Positions 6,823-15,424 are shown, numbered from the stretch's first letter. The stretch: 20,812 bases of DNA from JANNXY01 sp964472605 (GCA_964472605.1 CAYYLG010000013.1:1-20812); one strand, 5' to 3'. Made by a program: numbers and translations. Notes: generated by a model not told the origin, from the sequence alone.

Positions 6823-7676
6823 GATGCTGTTGAGGTAGATGTTACATTATCGTCATCATTTTCTTCTTCATCGTCATCTTCTGCCGCGCTTTTAATTGAC
6901 TCTATTACTGCTTTGTAGGCTTCTCTTGTTTCCTTCAAATCATTTTTTACATATTCAATCTCACTCTGTATTGCTTGTCTTGAGATTTCTGTTCCAGATA
7001 GAAGTGCTGAAACTTTACCTTGGAAAGCAGTTACTGATTCTTCGGCCTGAGTTAGGCTAGCGACAGCTGTTGCATATAATGATTTAATATTTGTAGTATT
7101 TTTTCCAGAAGCATCGAGTTTAGCAATAGTTTCATCAATCTTTACATTGAATGATTTCATTCTGCTTATCGCCTCTTTCCAAACTCTTTCAAGGTTGAGT
7201 ATTAGATTTTGGAAACGAGCTTTCTTGTTTTCATCTAATTTCTTTTTTATCTCTGGAGTTGTAGATGCGATTTTTCTTTTTATCTCTTCTCTTCTGTCTT
7301 TAATTTCCATTCTTAACTCATCTCTTTTTGTTTTTATCTCGAGCTTGAAAGCTTCTCGATCCTCAGCGCTTTTCTTTAGAAAATCTTCTCGGAGCATTTT
7401 TCTCTCAGTTCCAGAAGCATTTTTGAATTCATTTTTAAACTCTGCTCTATCATCCTTTCTGTTTAATTTGAAAACATCGAACAATCCCTTTCTTTCCTCT
7501 TTGAATTCTCGTCTATCACCCCTGTTTTCTACACGCATTTCACGTCTGTCATCTCGAATCTCTCTCCTTCCTCCTTGGTCCCTAGAATCATCACCAGACT
7601 CGTTCTCTTCTGCGTATACGTTTACGGCAGAGGTGATGATGAACAAAGTGATGAATAATATTGATAATTTTTTCAT
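6804..7676 (-). CDS. Exported, highly charged coiled-coil protein, 290 aa
   Basis: I do not recognise a family. The ATG at 7676 is chosen because it places a classical signal peptide at the start (MKKLSILFITLFIITSAVNVYA, cleavage expected after VYA at residue 22). An upstream in-frame start at 7796 would overlap the M23 gene and bury this signal. The mature protein has an Arg/Asp/Glu-rich region (about 30-140) with recurring RRE, DRRE and EFK motifs. A long helical segment (150-265) follows, then a very acidic stretch (DDDEEENDDD, 268-277) and a Ser/Thr tail. It is probably periplasmic or surface-associated, as a charged helical rod or spacer. It sits between the LysM/M23 peptidase and the small membrane protein on the same strand, consistent with an envelope role. 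A palindrome covers its -10 box. Confidence 0.82.
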   Translation of the reverse strand: MKKLSILFITLFIITSAVNVYAEENESGDDSRDQGGRREIRDDRREMRVENRGDRREFKEERKGLFDVFKLNRKDDRAEFKNEFKNASGTERKMLREDFLKKSAEDREAFKLEIKTKRDELRMEIKDRREEIKRKIASTTPEIKKKLDENKKARFQNLILNLERVWKEAISRMKSFNVKIDETIAKLDASGKNTTNIKSLYATAVASLTQAEESVTAFQGKVSALLSGTEISRQAIQSEIEYVKNDLKETREAYKAVIESIKSAAEDDDEEENDDDNVTSTSTASSTSSN

Positions 7677-7696
7677 TATGTAAAGATTATTTTTAA

Positions 7697-7717
7697 TACC
7701 ATATATTATACATGGTA
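7697..7717 (-). promoter_or_regulatory. Promoter -10 box inside a palindrome, candidate operator
   Basis: TACCAT (7697-7702) and ATGGTA (7712-7717) are perfect inverted arms around 9 bases that contain TATAAT (- strand, 7705-7710). The ATG of the exported protein is about 28 bases downstream. A repressor bound to this dyad would block the promoter. No good -35 box is visible, which fits a promoter needing regulation. Confidence 0.5.
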
Positions 7718-7749
7718 AGTGTAAAAAAGTTTTCTTATTTGTGGATATG

Positions 7750-8751
7750 TTAGAAAGGATTTTTTCCTCCACGAACCTCGAAGTGTAGGTGTACACCAGT
7801 TGATTTGCCTGTATTACCCATTGTTCCTATTTGATCTCCTTGTGATACTGATGCACCGGCATATGTCTGTACTTTATTTAGGTGAGCATACAGTGTTTGA
7901 GTACCGTTTCTATGTTTAATAACAACATAGTTTCCATAACCTCCATTCCAGCCGCCGTCAGCTCTTGCAATAATTACTTCTCCAGAAGCAGCAGCGTATA
8001 TAGGTGCACCAAGATATGAAGCTATATCTACACCATTGTGACCGTGAATACCCTGAGTTCTAACCCCACCTCTAACAGGTTTCGTGAAATAGCCTGCAAT
8101 ATTTACGCCTAGATTACCCTTAGGCTTTGAATTAGTAGATATTTCAGCATCTGGGATAATAATTACCGTTCCTACAGCTAGGGCACCGGTTATATCATTG
8201 AATTTAGTGATTTCTGAGGCGTCTGCTTTATATGTTTTGGCTATAGAGGCTACAGTATCACCCTTTTTAACTGTATATTTGATTCCTGAAACGGGCAGAA
8301 TGGTTAAAATTTGACCCTCTCTAAGTGTAGATATGTCATTAGCCCAACGTATTGTATTGACTGAAACACCAAACATTTTAGCGATATTAGACAAAGTATC
8401 ACCCTTTCTTACCTCATAAATACTAATACTATCTGCCTCTGGCTCATAAACATCAAGAATATCACCTGAAGGCGTGGTCTCACTTACCAAGGCATCGTCT
8501 TCAACTACAATGTCTGGCCCACCCTTGCCTGTAAATGGGCTTGTTTGTGGCTCAAGTGTTTGGAGATTATTTAGCCCCTTTTCGTCATTTATTTCTAGTT
8601 TTTTTCCAAAAAACCCTGTAAACATATCAAAAAAAGCACCTTCAGAGGTCTTTGGGGTACTCGAAATACAAAAGATTATCGCCAATAGCGAATTTGAAAT
8701 AACGTTATAAATACTAGGTTTTTTAGAAAATATAAGCCCTTTTATTAGCAA
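7750..8751 (-). CDS. Exported murein peptidase with two LysM domains and an M23 domain
   Basis: The protein has 333 residues. An N-terminal hydrophobic stretch after a Lys-rich start (K4-K11, then about 17-30) acts as a signal or anchor. LysM domain 1 (about 112-153, YEVRKGDTLSNIA) and LysM domain 2 (159-200, YTVKKGDTVASIA) bind peptidoglycan. The M23 domain carries the zinc ligands His238 and Asp242 (HNGVD) and the HLH pair at 321-323, with conserved YAHL at 288-291. It should cleave peptide bonds in cell-wall peptidoglycan outside the membrane, during growth or division. The only start that keeps the signal is TTG at 8749-8751, directly after an in-frame TAG; the first ATG is at residue 43. 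A tiny ORF overlaps this TTG. The exported coiled-coil gene follows downstream. Confidence 0.95.
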   Translation of the reverse strand: MLIKGLIFSKKPSIYNVISNSLLAIIFCISSTPKTSEGAFFDMFTGFFGKKLEINDEKGLNNLQTLEPQTSPFTGKGGPDIVVEDDALVSETTPSGDILDVYEPEADSISIYEVRKGDTLSNIAKMFGVSVNTIRWANDISTLREGQILTILPVSGIKYTVKKGDTVASIAKTYKADASEITKFNDITGALAVGTVIIIPDAEISTNSKPKGNLGVNIAGYFTKPVRGGVRTQGIHGHNGVDIASYLGAPIYAAASGEVIIARADGGWNGGYGNYVVIKHRNGTQTLYAHLNKVQTYAGASVSQGDQIGTMGNTGKSTGVHLHFEVRGGKNPF

Positions 8752-8762
8752 CTAAATGTCAT
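8745..8762 (-). promoter_or_regulatory. Possible five-codon leader ORF overlapping the TTG start of the M23 gene
   Basis: On the - strand, AAGGA (8767-8771) lies 4 bases before an ATG at 8762. That ATG opens a short frame (M-T-F-S-C-stop) ending at 8745, and its stop region overlaps the TTG start at 8751 in another frame. This could couple translation onto the weak TTG start. It could also be chance, or a sequencing indel that hides the real start. Confidence 0.35.
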
Positions 8763-8775
8763 TCAATCCTTCAGA

Positions 8776-8810
8776 ATGGCTTAACCACAACATATTTGTG
8801 ATAAAGCCAT
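8776..8810. repeat. 35-bp two-tier dyad upstream of the M23 gene
   Basis: ATGGCTT (8776-8782) pairs with AAGCCAT (8804-8810). Inside, CACAA (8786-8790) pairs with TTGTG (8796-8800), with symmetric 3-base interruptions and a 5-base centre. It lies between the likely promoter at 8843-8870 and the M23 start, so it would be in the 5' leader. It could be an operator, an attenuator-like hairpin, or an RNA-stabilising structure. Confidence 0.6.
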
Positions 8811-8842
8811 AAATCATTCATTCATGTCAAGAGTGTTAATAC

Positions 8843-8870
8843 ATATTAACCCCTATGGAATGATAGTCAA
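8843..8870 (-). promoter_or_regulatory. Likely promoter of the M23 peptidase operon
   Basis: On the - strand, TTGACT (8865-8870) and TAATAT (8843-8848) are 16 bases apart. A dyad, GTTAAT (8835-8840) and ATTAAC (8845-8850), overlaps the -10 box. The predicted leader is about 85 nt and contains the 35-bp dyad. Confidence 0.5.
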
Positions 8871-8880
8871 CCTTGCAAAG

Positions 8881-8900
8881 TGGACAAAATGTGGACAAAA
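8881..8900 (+). repeat. Pair of 9-bp direct repeats upstream of the giant gene
   Basis: TGGACAAAA occurs at 8881-8889 and 8892-8900, one helical turn apart (11 bp period). Each contains a TGGACA that resembles a -35 box. No well-spaced -10 box follows for the gene at 8954, so these may be activator sites. The 202-bp stretch 8752-8953 holds only the control elements listed here. Confidence 0.4.
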
Positions 8901-8953
8901 AGATAGCTAAAATCAGTTTTATATATACAATTAAAGAATAAATCACCTATTTT

Positions 8954-11900
8954 ATGTCAGAAAAAGCACCACAAATTTCAGGTCAATTAACAGAAAAGCA
9001 GGCAAAGTTTAAAAGATATATAGAATTGGTTTCAAAAATTGATGATTATTTACAAGATGAGAAGAATAAGGCAGACCTAGAAACTTTTGGAGATTTTGTT
9101 AACGGCGAGGATGGTTCAATAAAATGGGAGGGTAATGAGGAAAATATTCATATTGTTTGTGATGCTGCTGAGGTGGATTTCGAGGAATTAAAAAGGCTTG
9201 CATATGAAATAACCGTTCCTGATAAAGATAAGAAATCTGGTGATAAAAGAATAAAAGCAAGAAAATTACCTAATTTTAAAAAACAAGCAGAAGAATTGGT
9301 TGGGTCTGTCCACGTAGATGAAAGTAGTGTTGACTCTATAAACTCTGCAATAGGTGTTATAGAGATGTATATGACAGAGCATGGCGACAATCCTGAATTA
9401 CAAACTTTGGGTAAAAAGAGGATTGATGAACTTAAAAAACTTAGAGGAAATCCAGAGATAATCGAGGTGCCTAAAAAAGTTAAGCAAGTAAATGGTCATA
9501 AAGCGAAGACATCTATAGCAAAAGTGGAAAAACCTAAGGTTAGTATAAAGGAACCTACTACCGCTAACATTGTTGTTGATTCAAAAAATAGCACAGAGAA
9601 AAAACAGGAAGGAGATTTAGACATAGGGCCGATGATATACGGATACCTTGACGATATTTTGGAAGCAAAAACAAAAGAGGAGGCGATTGAAATCGCTAAT
9701 GAAATGAAAGAGGCAGCAGGTAAGGAGGATCATAATAAACGTAATGCTCATATAATGAGGGCACATGTTTACCCAGTTTTTAATGCATTAAATGGTAAGG
9801 GAACTGTTGATTATATAAAGCAAGAGTCTATAAAAGAGCATGTTTCTAAACTACTAGCTTCAGGTAGAGAAGTAGAAGAAATTGTTCCGAAGGAAATAAA
9901 GGTTGATGAGAGACCAAAAAGGAAGAAGATTGAAAAAGAAAAGAAATCAACTCCAATGAGTGAGAATGAAAATAAGGTCTGGCGAGAAAATATAAAAACA
10001 TTTGATGATTTGGTAAAAGTTTTGGTTTTAGAAAATGCTTCTGAAAATTATATAAATGAAGTGAAAAGAGTTTATGAATCTGGTAAAAANNNNNNNNNNN
10101 NNNNNNNNNNNNNNNNNNNNNNNNNNNNNNNNNNNNNNNNNNNNNNNNNNNNNNNNNNNNNNNNNNNNNNNNNNNNNNNNNNNNNNNNNAATATATCCAA
10201 AATATCTAGTTTACAAGATTTGCATTTAGAAAATGATAATCCATCCTTATTAATTAAAGATAAGGAGATTCTGGCAAAAGGAAATGGTGAACCACAAATT
10301 GTTGATCCAAGCTCATCAGAAAAATTACAAAACGAGGGAATGGATAAATTACCTAGTCCTGATGATACTTCATGGCAGGCGGAGCAAGATAGACTGAAGC
10401 TTGCGAATAGTCGAGTGTTAAATCTTTCTGAAGAGACAAAGATGTGGCAAGTGGAGCAGGAAGAAGCAAGAATTCAGCTTGAAACAGCAAGAAATTTATA
10501 CAAGGAGGAGCAGAGAAAGTTAAAAGAATCTACAAAGCCAAGAGGATTTTTTGGTATATTTAAGACAATTAGAAATACTATAGGTTATTTGGTTCCAAGT
10601 CTCAAGAAGACTAATAAGGAATGGGAATCTGCGCGACAAGAGTATTTAACAGCCAGAAAAAGATATGAGAATTCTATATCAAATTTAATCTGGGCAAGTG
10701 AACAAGACGCAAATGGGCCGATACAAGCTCCACAGTTTAGTCAGGATTTTAATCCAAAGAAAAAGAAGCTTAAGCTAGAGGATACAGAGTTTAATCCAAG
10801 AGACAGATATTTGACTATGATGGGACGTATCTCTAATGAATTATTACAAAAGGTTGCACTGATTGAATATAAAGATCTTAAGGAAGCAGATATAGAAGAT
10901 GTCCCAGAACAACAGAAGGGTTTGATTAGAAAATACTCAGAATGGTCAAGTAAGAATTCTCCAGGAAAACGTATTTTGGTAAATACTGCCATAAGTACAG
11001 CGGTAGGTGCAGGAATAGGTTTAGGTGCTGGTTTGCTTGGATTCAACATTGCACTTGCTGGTACAGGTTATTTGGCAACAAGAGCGATTAGGGTTGCTTT
11101 GGGTGGTGCTGGGTCTGCAGTATTAAATAATTTATATTCATCTACTATAGGCAAATGGGCTGATAAAAGAATAAAGTCCACAGCAGAATTAAGTAAAAGC
11201 AAGCTTCAAACAGAGTATAATCCTCTCACTGGTAGTGTAAGTGCGTTGGAGGATATAGATGAAAGAGAAAGAAGGCTTAAAATGTGGAATGTTGTGGGTA
11301 AGGGTCTTGCGACTGTTGCTGGTGGATTATCCGCTAGTACTGTTCTTGGTAATACTTTATTAGGTCCATCTGTTGGTGCATTTTCAACACCTAGATCATC
11401 TATTACACCAATTCCAAAAATTCCTAGCGAGGGTATCGTAGATTTGCCTAAGCCGGTTAGCACAGTAGCTAGTGTTGCAAGCTCTGAGGCATTAGATCCA
11501 TCTTTTAGACCTGAGTTAAATAATGAAGTTGCTCCAGTTGCAAAAATTCCAAAATTTATAACAACTGATAATCTTAATTTAAAAGATATACCGGATGCTA
11601 AATCAGTAATAGCCCCAGAGGTTAATAGCATAGACAATAGTTCACTAAATGACATTAGATTTTCTACAAAATTACCAAAGGAAGAAATATATAATCGTTT
11701 AAGATTTGGCGGCTCAGATGTTGAGTCAAGTGATACATATATAAATAATGAATTAGATGATGCCGGCATTACAGAACCAATAAGTGAAATAAGTGAACCA
11801 AGAGTAAATATCCCAAGAGAACTTGATGATGCCGGCATTACAGAACCAATAAGTGAAATAAGTGAACCAAGAGTAAATANNNNNNNNNNNNNNNNNNNNN

Positions 11901-13026
11901 NNNNNNNNNNNNNNNNNNNNNNNNNNNNNNNNNNNNNNNNNNNNNNNNNNNNNNNNNNNNNNNNNNNNNNNNNNNNNNNGATGATGCCGGCATTACAGAA
12001 CCAATAAGTGAAATAAGTGAACCAAGAGTAAATATCCCAAGAGAACTTGATGATGCTGGTATCACTGAGCCTATAAGTGATTTAGATAAAGCAGATCTGC
12101 GTTCAGATGATGCATATATAAAGAGTGAAATAGATAAGGAGATGTATCCAGTAAGTGATGATACTCTACCAAAGCCAAAATCACTCAGGTTCGAAGATAA
12201 AATTGAAGATTTATATAAAGGAAAGAGATTGGTTCGCGGTGATTCTGCGGAATTGTCCCTTAAACATTCTCTAAAGGCACATGCTGAGGATTTGGGTTGG
12301 AAAAAAGAATTAGGTATAAGCAAGGAAAAGTGGGCAGTAAATCAAATAGAAGATTATATTAAAAAGAATCCAAACGAAGGTGGAATGATTCGTAATGCAG
12401 TGACTCATGACGGAGATAGAGTTGTTGTTGAGACAAATCCAGATGGAACATGGAAGGCTCATGTAGAACCAAAGGGTGGAAGAAAAATAATCCTTGATCC
12501 CAGCCAGAATGAAATACCTAATAGGCCAAACAAGGTTTCCGTGAAAGATTCTCTAGAGGATGTTCCAAAAAAGAAAGCTTTTTCAGATACTGGAGTAAAT
12601 AAGCGAACATCTATCGAGACACATAGATCATTACCTATTGAATCAAATTCAAGTTCATCATCCCAAATTATGGATTCTAGTTTGTCAAAACCTAGAGTAT
12701 CGATTACTCAAGATTCCTTTAATACAAAGGTTGTGAGCACATATGAGGGACAAATTAAAACTCTCTTCAAAGGAGGGTATAGTAATCCAAAGTTTGAAGC
12801 AATAGTAAATCGAAGCGCCAAAGAATTTCTGGCACAAAGAACAAATGTTCCGTCATACGTTAGAACCGTCGGGGGAGGTTTTACAAACAAGGACTATATA
12901 TCTATTAGGAGTATTTTTGATGAAGGTCAAAAATTAAAGATCAAGATTTTACCTAAGATGTCTGTAGGGGATTATCTTATGGAAGTTACAAAGAGGAAAC
13001 TTGCTGGTTCTTATTCAATTAAATAA
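8954..13026 (+). CDS. Giant repeat-bearing protein of unknown function, about 1305 aa, interrupted by two assembly gaps
   Basis: I do not recognise a family. As printed, the frame breaks at the N-gap 11880-11979. Merging the identical 55-base flanks joins the two halves into one frame from ATG 8954 to TAA 13026. The first 470 residues or so are Lys/Glu-rich and helical with low-complexity linkers. A coiled coil follows (about 480-545). Two Gly/Ala-rich hydrophobic segments come next (about 673-730 and 776-808), resembling membrane-inserting glycine-zipper segments. Then come a Pro/Ser-rich region, a 23-residue tandem repeat (DDAGITEPISEISEPRVN...), and a folded-looking C-terminal region of about 300 residues. 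There is no N-terminal signal peptide. A DUF5663-like gene follows 6 bp downstream. A further gap at 10090-10189 has no overlapping ends, so some sequence is missing there. Confidence 0.85.
10090..10189. other. Assembly gap of 100 N without duplicated flanks
   Basis: Unlike the other gaps, the two sides share no obvious sequence. The reading frame is open on both sides and happens to stay in register across 100 bases, but the true length is unknown. The flanks encode YESGK on the left and NISKISSLQ on the right. Confidence 0.9.
11756..12081 (+). repeat. 69-bp tandem repeat (23-aa unit), copy number collapsed at a gap
   Basis: One full copy lies at 11756-11824. A second begins at 11825 and is cut by N at 11880. 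A full copy follows the gap (11980-12048), then a diverged partial copy (12049-12081) that changes mostly synonymous sites. The unit starts DDAGITEPIS and ends NIPREL. Because the identical stretch exceeds the apparent 55-base k-mer, an assembler could not count the copies. At least two exact copies plus one degenerate copy exist after the overlap is merged. Confidence 0.9.
11880..11979. other. Assembly gap of 100 N inside the 69-bp repeat, causing an artificial frameshift
   Basis: The 55 bases before the gap (11825-11879) equal the 55 bases after it (11980-12034). Keeping the N plus the duplicate adds 155 bases, which is not a multiple of three, so the printed frame stops at 12007. Merging the duplicate restores the frame to 13026. 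Confidence 0.93.
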
Positions 13027-13032
13027 TTTATT

Positions 13033-13344
13033 ATGAAACAAATCATAGATACAAAATTGCTTCAACAACTAGGACTCGATACTTTGCCAATTAAGGATCA
13101 GGAGAGACTCATGATGTCTATCGGGGATGCAATTTATGATTCAATCATTGCTCGTGCGATAAGAGCTATGAATTCTAAAGATAAGGTTGAGTTTGAACAT
13201 ATGCTTGCCGATAATCCTACTTTTGATTCTCTAGGGGAGTTTATTTATAAAGCAGTGCCAGGTATAGATAAGATCGCTGAAGAAGAGATAAAATCTTTTC
13301 AGAAAATAGCTTTAGAGACATTTCAATCAGCATACGCTAACTAA
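13033..13344 (+). CDS. Small protein resembling the Patescibacteria DUF5663 family, 103 aa
   Basis: The layout matches what I recall of DUF5663, a domain seen mostly in Patescibacteria. LQQLGLDTLPIKDQERLM (about 10-27) is followed by a helical segment IYDSIIARAIRAM, then LADNPTFDSLGEFIYKAVPGIDKIAEEEIKSFQ towards the end. It is cytoplasmic, with no membrane segment. The function of this family is unknown to me. It starts 6 bp after the giant gene and is followed by a strong terminator, so the two are very likely one transcription unit and may act together. The family assignment is from memory of its pattern only. Confidence 0.75.
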   Translation: MKQIIDTKLLQQLGLDTLPIKDQERLMMSIGDAIYDSIIARAIRAMNSKDKVEFEHMLADNPTFDSLGEFIYKAVPGIDKIAEEEIKSFQKIALETFQSAYAN

Positions 13345-13446
13345 AACAAAAACTCTATTTTACGAGTACGCTAATTTTCTACTAAAAATTAGCTCAGTCC
13401 TCGAGCCGTCGCTCTGTGGAGCCTCTACAAATAGAGTTTTTGTTTT
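13343..13446 (+). terminator. 104-nt nested-hairpin terminator with 18-bp outer arms
   Basis: The outer arms at 13343-13360 and 13429-13446 are perfectly complementary over 18 bases, and the right arm ends in a T-rich tract. Inside are a 9-bp hairpin (GCTAATTTT at 13370-13378 with AAAATTAGC at 13385-13393) and a 4-bp hairpin (GCTC at 13411-13414 with GAGC at 13419-13422). The left arm overlaps the stop codon of the 103-aa gene. It should end the giant-gene operon just before uvrD. The branched shape and small-element size also fit a repeated palindromic element. Confidence 0.75.
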
Positions 13447-13448
13447 CT

Positions 13449-13459
13449 TATGATATATT
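13449..13459 (+). promoter_or_regulatory. -10 region of uvrD, leaderless layout
   Basis: TATGAT (13449-13454) overlaps TATATT (13454-13459). The candidate ATG codons at 13461 and 13467 lie 6-7 bases after one or the other box. The same TATGATAT string appears in the two island promoters. No clear -35 box or Shine-Dalgarno sequence is seen. Confidence 0.5.
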
Positions 13460-13460
13460 T

Positions 13461-15410
13461 ATGCTAATGGATTACACATCAGGACTAAACAATGCGCAGA
13501 AGGAAGCGGTTCTTCATACAGAAGGACCGCTTTTGGTCCTGGCTGGAGCTGGTGCTGGTAAGACCAAGACTGTTACTCATAGAATACTTAACCTTATTCA
13601 CAAAGGTGTTGCACCAAGCAATATTCTGGCTATTACATTTACCAATAAAGCCGCCAAAGAAATGCGTGAGCGTGTAATACATCTTATGAATAAAGATAGG
13701 GATCTTAATGGCCCAATTTCTATTACTGAATATCCTTTTGTTTCAACATTTCATGCTCTCGGTGTACATATTCTTCGTGAGAATTCTGCACTGCTTGGGC
13801 TCAAGAGAACTTTTACAATTTACGATAAGTCTGATGCTCGTCGTGCTGTGAAGGAAGCTGTAATTTCTTCAAACCTTGATCCAAAGCAATATGATCCAGC
13901 GACAATTCTAGGAGCTATTTCTCGCGAGAAAGGGAATATGGTAACACTAAATGAATTTGAAATAAGTTCCCAGGGTGATTATATGAAATCAGTTGTGTAT
14001 GAGATTTGGATGAAATATGAAAGAACACTCGCTGAGGAAAAGGCACTTGATTTCGATGATCTCCTTCTTAAAACCGCATTACTACTGCGTGACAAACCAG
14101 AGATTCGCAAGCGCTATCAATCAATCTGGAAATACATTCATGTGGATGAGTATCAGGATACAAACAGAGTTCAATACAAGATTGTGGACTTCCTTGCGGG
14201 AGAGCATAAGAATCTTTGTGTCGTAGGGGATATTGATCAGAACATTTATTCTTGGCGCGGAGCGGATATTAAGAATATTTTGAATTTTGAGAGAGATTAT
14301 AAAGATGCAAAAATAGTTTTACTGGAAGAAAATTATCGTTCAACTCAAGTAATTCTCGATGTGGCAAATAAGATAATTGAGAAGAACACAAGAAGAAGAG
14401 AAAAGAATTTATTTACAAAGAATAATCCAGGGGAGAAGGTGAAGCTCATTGTAGCTTATGATGAGAATGATGAGGCCAGACAAATTGCAGAGACTATAGA
14501 GAACTTGATTGATAAAGGAACAAATCCTAGAGAAATCGCTATATTGTATCGTGCTAACTTTCAATCTCGTGTGCTTGAGGAATCTTGTTTGCGCAGAAAT
14601 ATTCCTTATCAAGTTCTTGGGACTAAATTCTTTGAGCGCAAGGAAGTAAAAGATGTTCTAGCGTATATTCGCGCTGCACTTAATCCAGAAAGCTTGGCTG
14701 ATATAAAGAGAATAATCAATGAACCGTCTCGCGGTATAGGAAAGGTTACTTTGGTAAAAGTTCTGGAAGGCAAGAAAGATACATTACCTCACGCAACACT
14801 TGTGAAGGTAAATGATTTTTATTCATTGCTCGAGGAAATCAAAGAGCTTGCGGGCAGAGAAGCTCCATCAAAGGTGGTGCAGTTCATTGTGAAGGCGTCG
14901 GGCATGGAGGATGTGTTTAACGATGATGGTATAGAAGGTGAGGAGAGACTCGGGAATGTCATGGAACTTGCATCGCTTGCAACCAAGTATGATGCGATGT
15001 CTCAAGGTGAAGGTATTGAAAAAATGCTCGAGGAAGCGGCACTCGCGTCTGATCAAGATGAAATGAAGGAGGATAAGGATGCTGTGAGGCTTATGACCAT
15101 ACATGCTTCCAAGGGTCTTGAGTTTGAGCATGTATTTGTTACAGGTCTTGAGCAGGGACTCTTTCCATCAAATGCAGGTGGGAAAAAGGATGAAAAGAGG
15201 GATGATGAGGAGGAGAGAAGGCTTTTCTATGTAGCTCTCACTCGTGCCAAAAAGCGTTTGTATTTATCTTCAGCTGGAATGCGCACTATCTTTGGTCAAC
15301 GTCAGCCATGCATACCGTCTGAGTTTCTTGCGGATATAGATGAGTCATATATAGAGGAGGAGAAGAGGGAGACCTCGAGCCTAGCTAGGGACATTTTCAT
15401 TGATTTTTAG
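13461..15410 (+). CDS. UvrD/PcrA-type superfamily 1 DNA helicase
   Basis: This is an ATP-dependent 3'-5' helicase for DNA repair and for clearing replication obstacles. All SF1A motifs are visible (numbering from 13461): Q motif LNNAQKEAV; Walker A GAGAGKT (29-35); motif Ia ITFTNKAAKEMRERV; TFHALG; motif II DEYQ with Asp229-Glu230; motif III VGDIDQNIYSWRGA; motif IV ENYRSTQ; motif V MTIHASKGLEFEHVFV; motif VI LFYVALTRAKKRLYL. The length of about 649 is a little below PcrA (about 720), with a short C-terminal tail. Start codons at 13461 and 13467 are both plausible; the second gives the family-like MDYTSGLN. A longer reading from a GTG at 13416 would begin inside the terminator, so I reject it. 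PcrA, UvrD and Rep cannot be told apart from this alone. Confidence 0.96.
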   Translation: MLMDYTSGLNNAQKEAVLHTEGPLLVLAGAGAGKTKTVTHRILNLIHKGVAPSNILAITFTNKAAKEMRERVIHLMNKDRDLNGPISITEYPFVSTFHALGVHILRENSALLGLKRTFTIYDKSDARRAVKEAVISSNLDPKQYDPATILGAISREKGNMVTLNEFEISSQGDYMKSVVYEIWMKYERTLAEEKALDFDDLLLKTALLLRDKPEIRKRYQSIWKYIHVDEYQDTNRVQYKIVDFLAGEHKNLCVVGDIDQNIYSWRGADIKNILNFERDYKDAKIVLLEENYRSTQVILDVANKIIEKNTRRREKNLFTKNNPGEKVKLIVAYDENDEARQIAETIENLIDKGTNPREIAILYRANFQSRVLEESCLRRNIPYQVLGTKFFERKEVKDVLAYIRAALNPESLADIKRIINEPSRGIGKVTLVKVLEGKKDTLPHATLVKVNDFYSLLEEIKELAGREAPSKVVQFIVKASGMEDVFNDDGIEGEERLGNVMELASLATKYDAMSQGEGIEKMLEEAALASDQDEMKEDKDAVRLMTIHASKGLEFEHVFVTGLEQGLFPSNAGGKKDEKRDDEEERRLFYVALTRAKKRLYLSSAGMRTIFGQRQPCIPSEFLADIDESYIEEEKRETSSLARDIFIDF

Positions 15411-15424
15411 GCTAAAATAACCAG

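Noticed and set aside
7677..7796. Longer N-terminus for the exported coiled-coil protein
   Set aside because: It would overlap the M23 gene and place about 40 residues before a clear signal peptide.
11756..12081. CRISPR array
   Set aside because: The repeats are direct tandem copies without spacers, they keep a reading frame, and no cas gene is visible.
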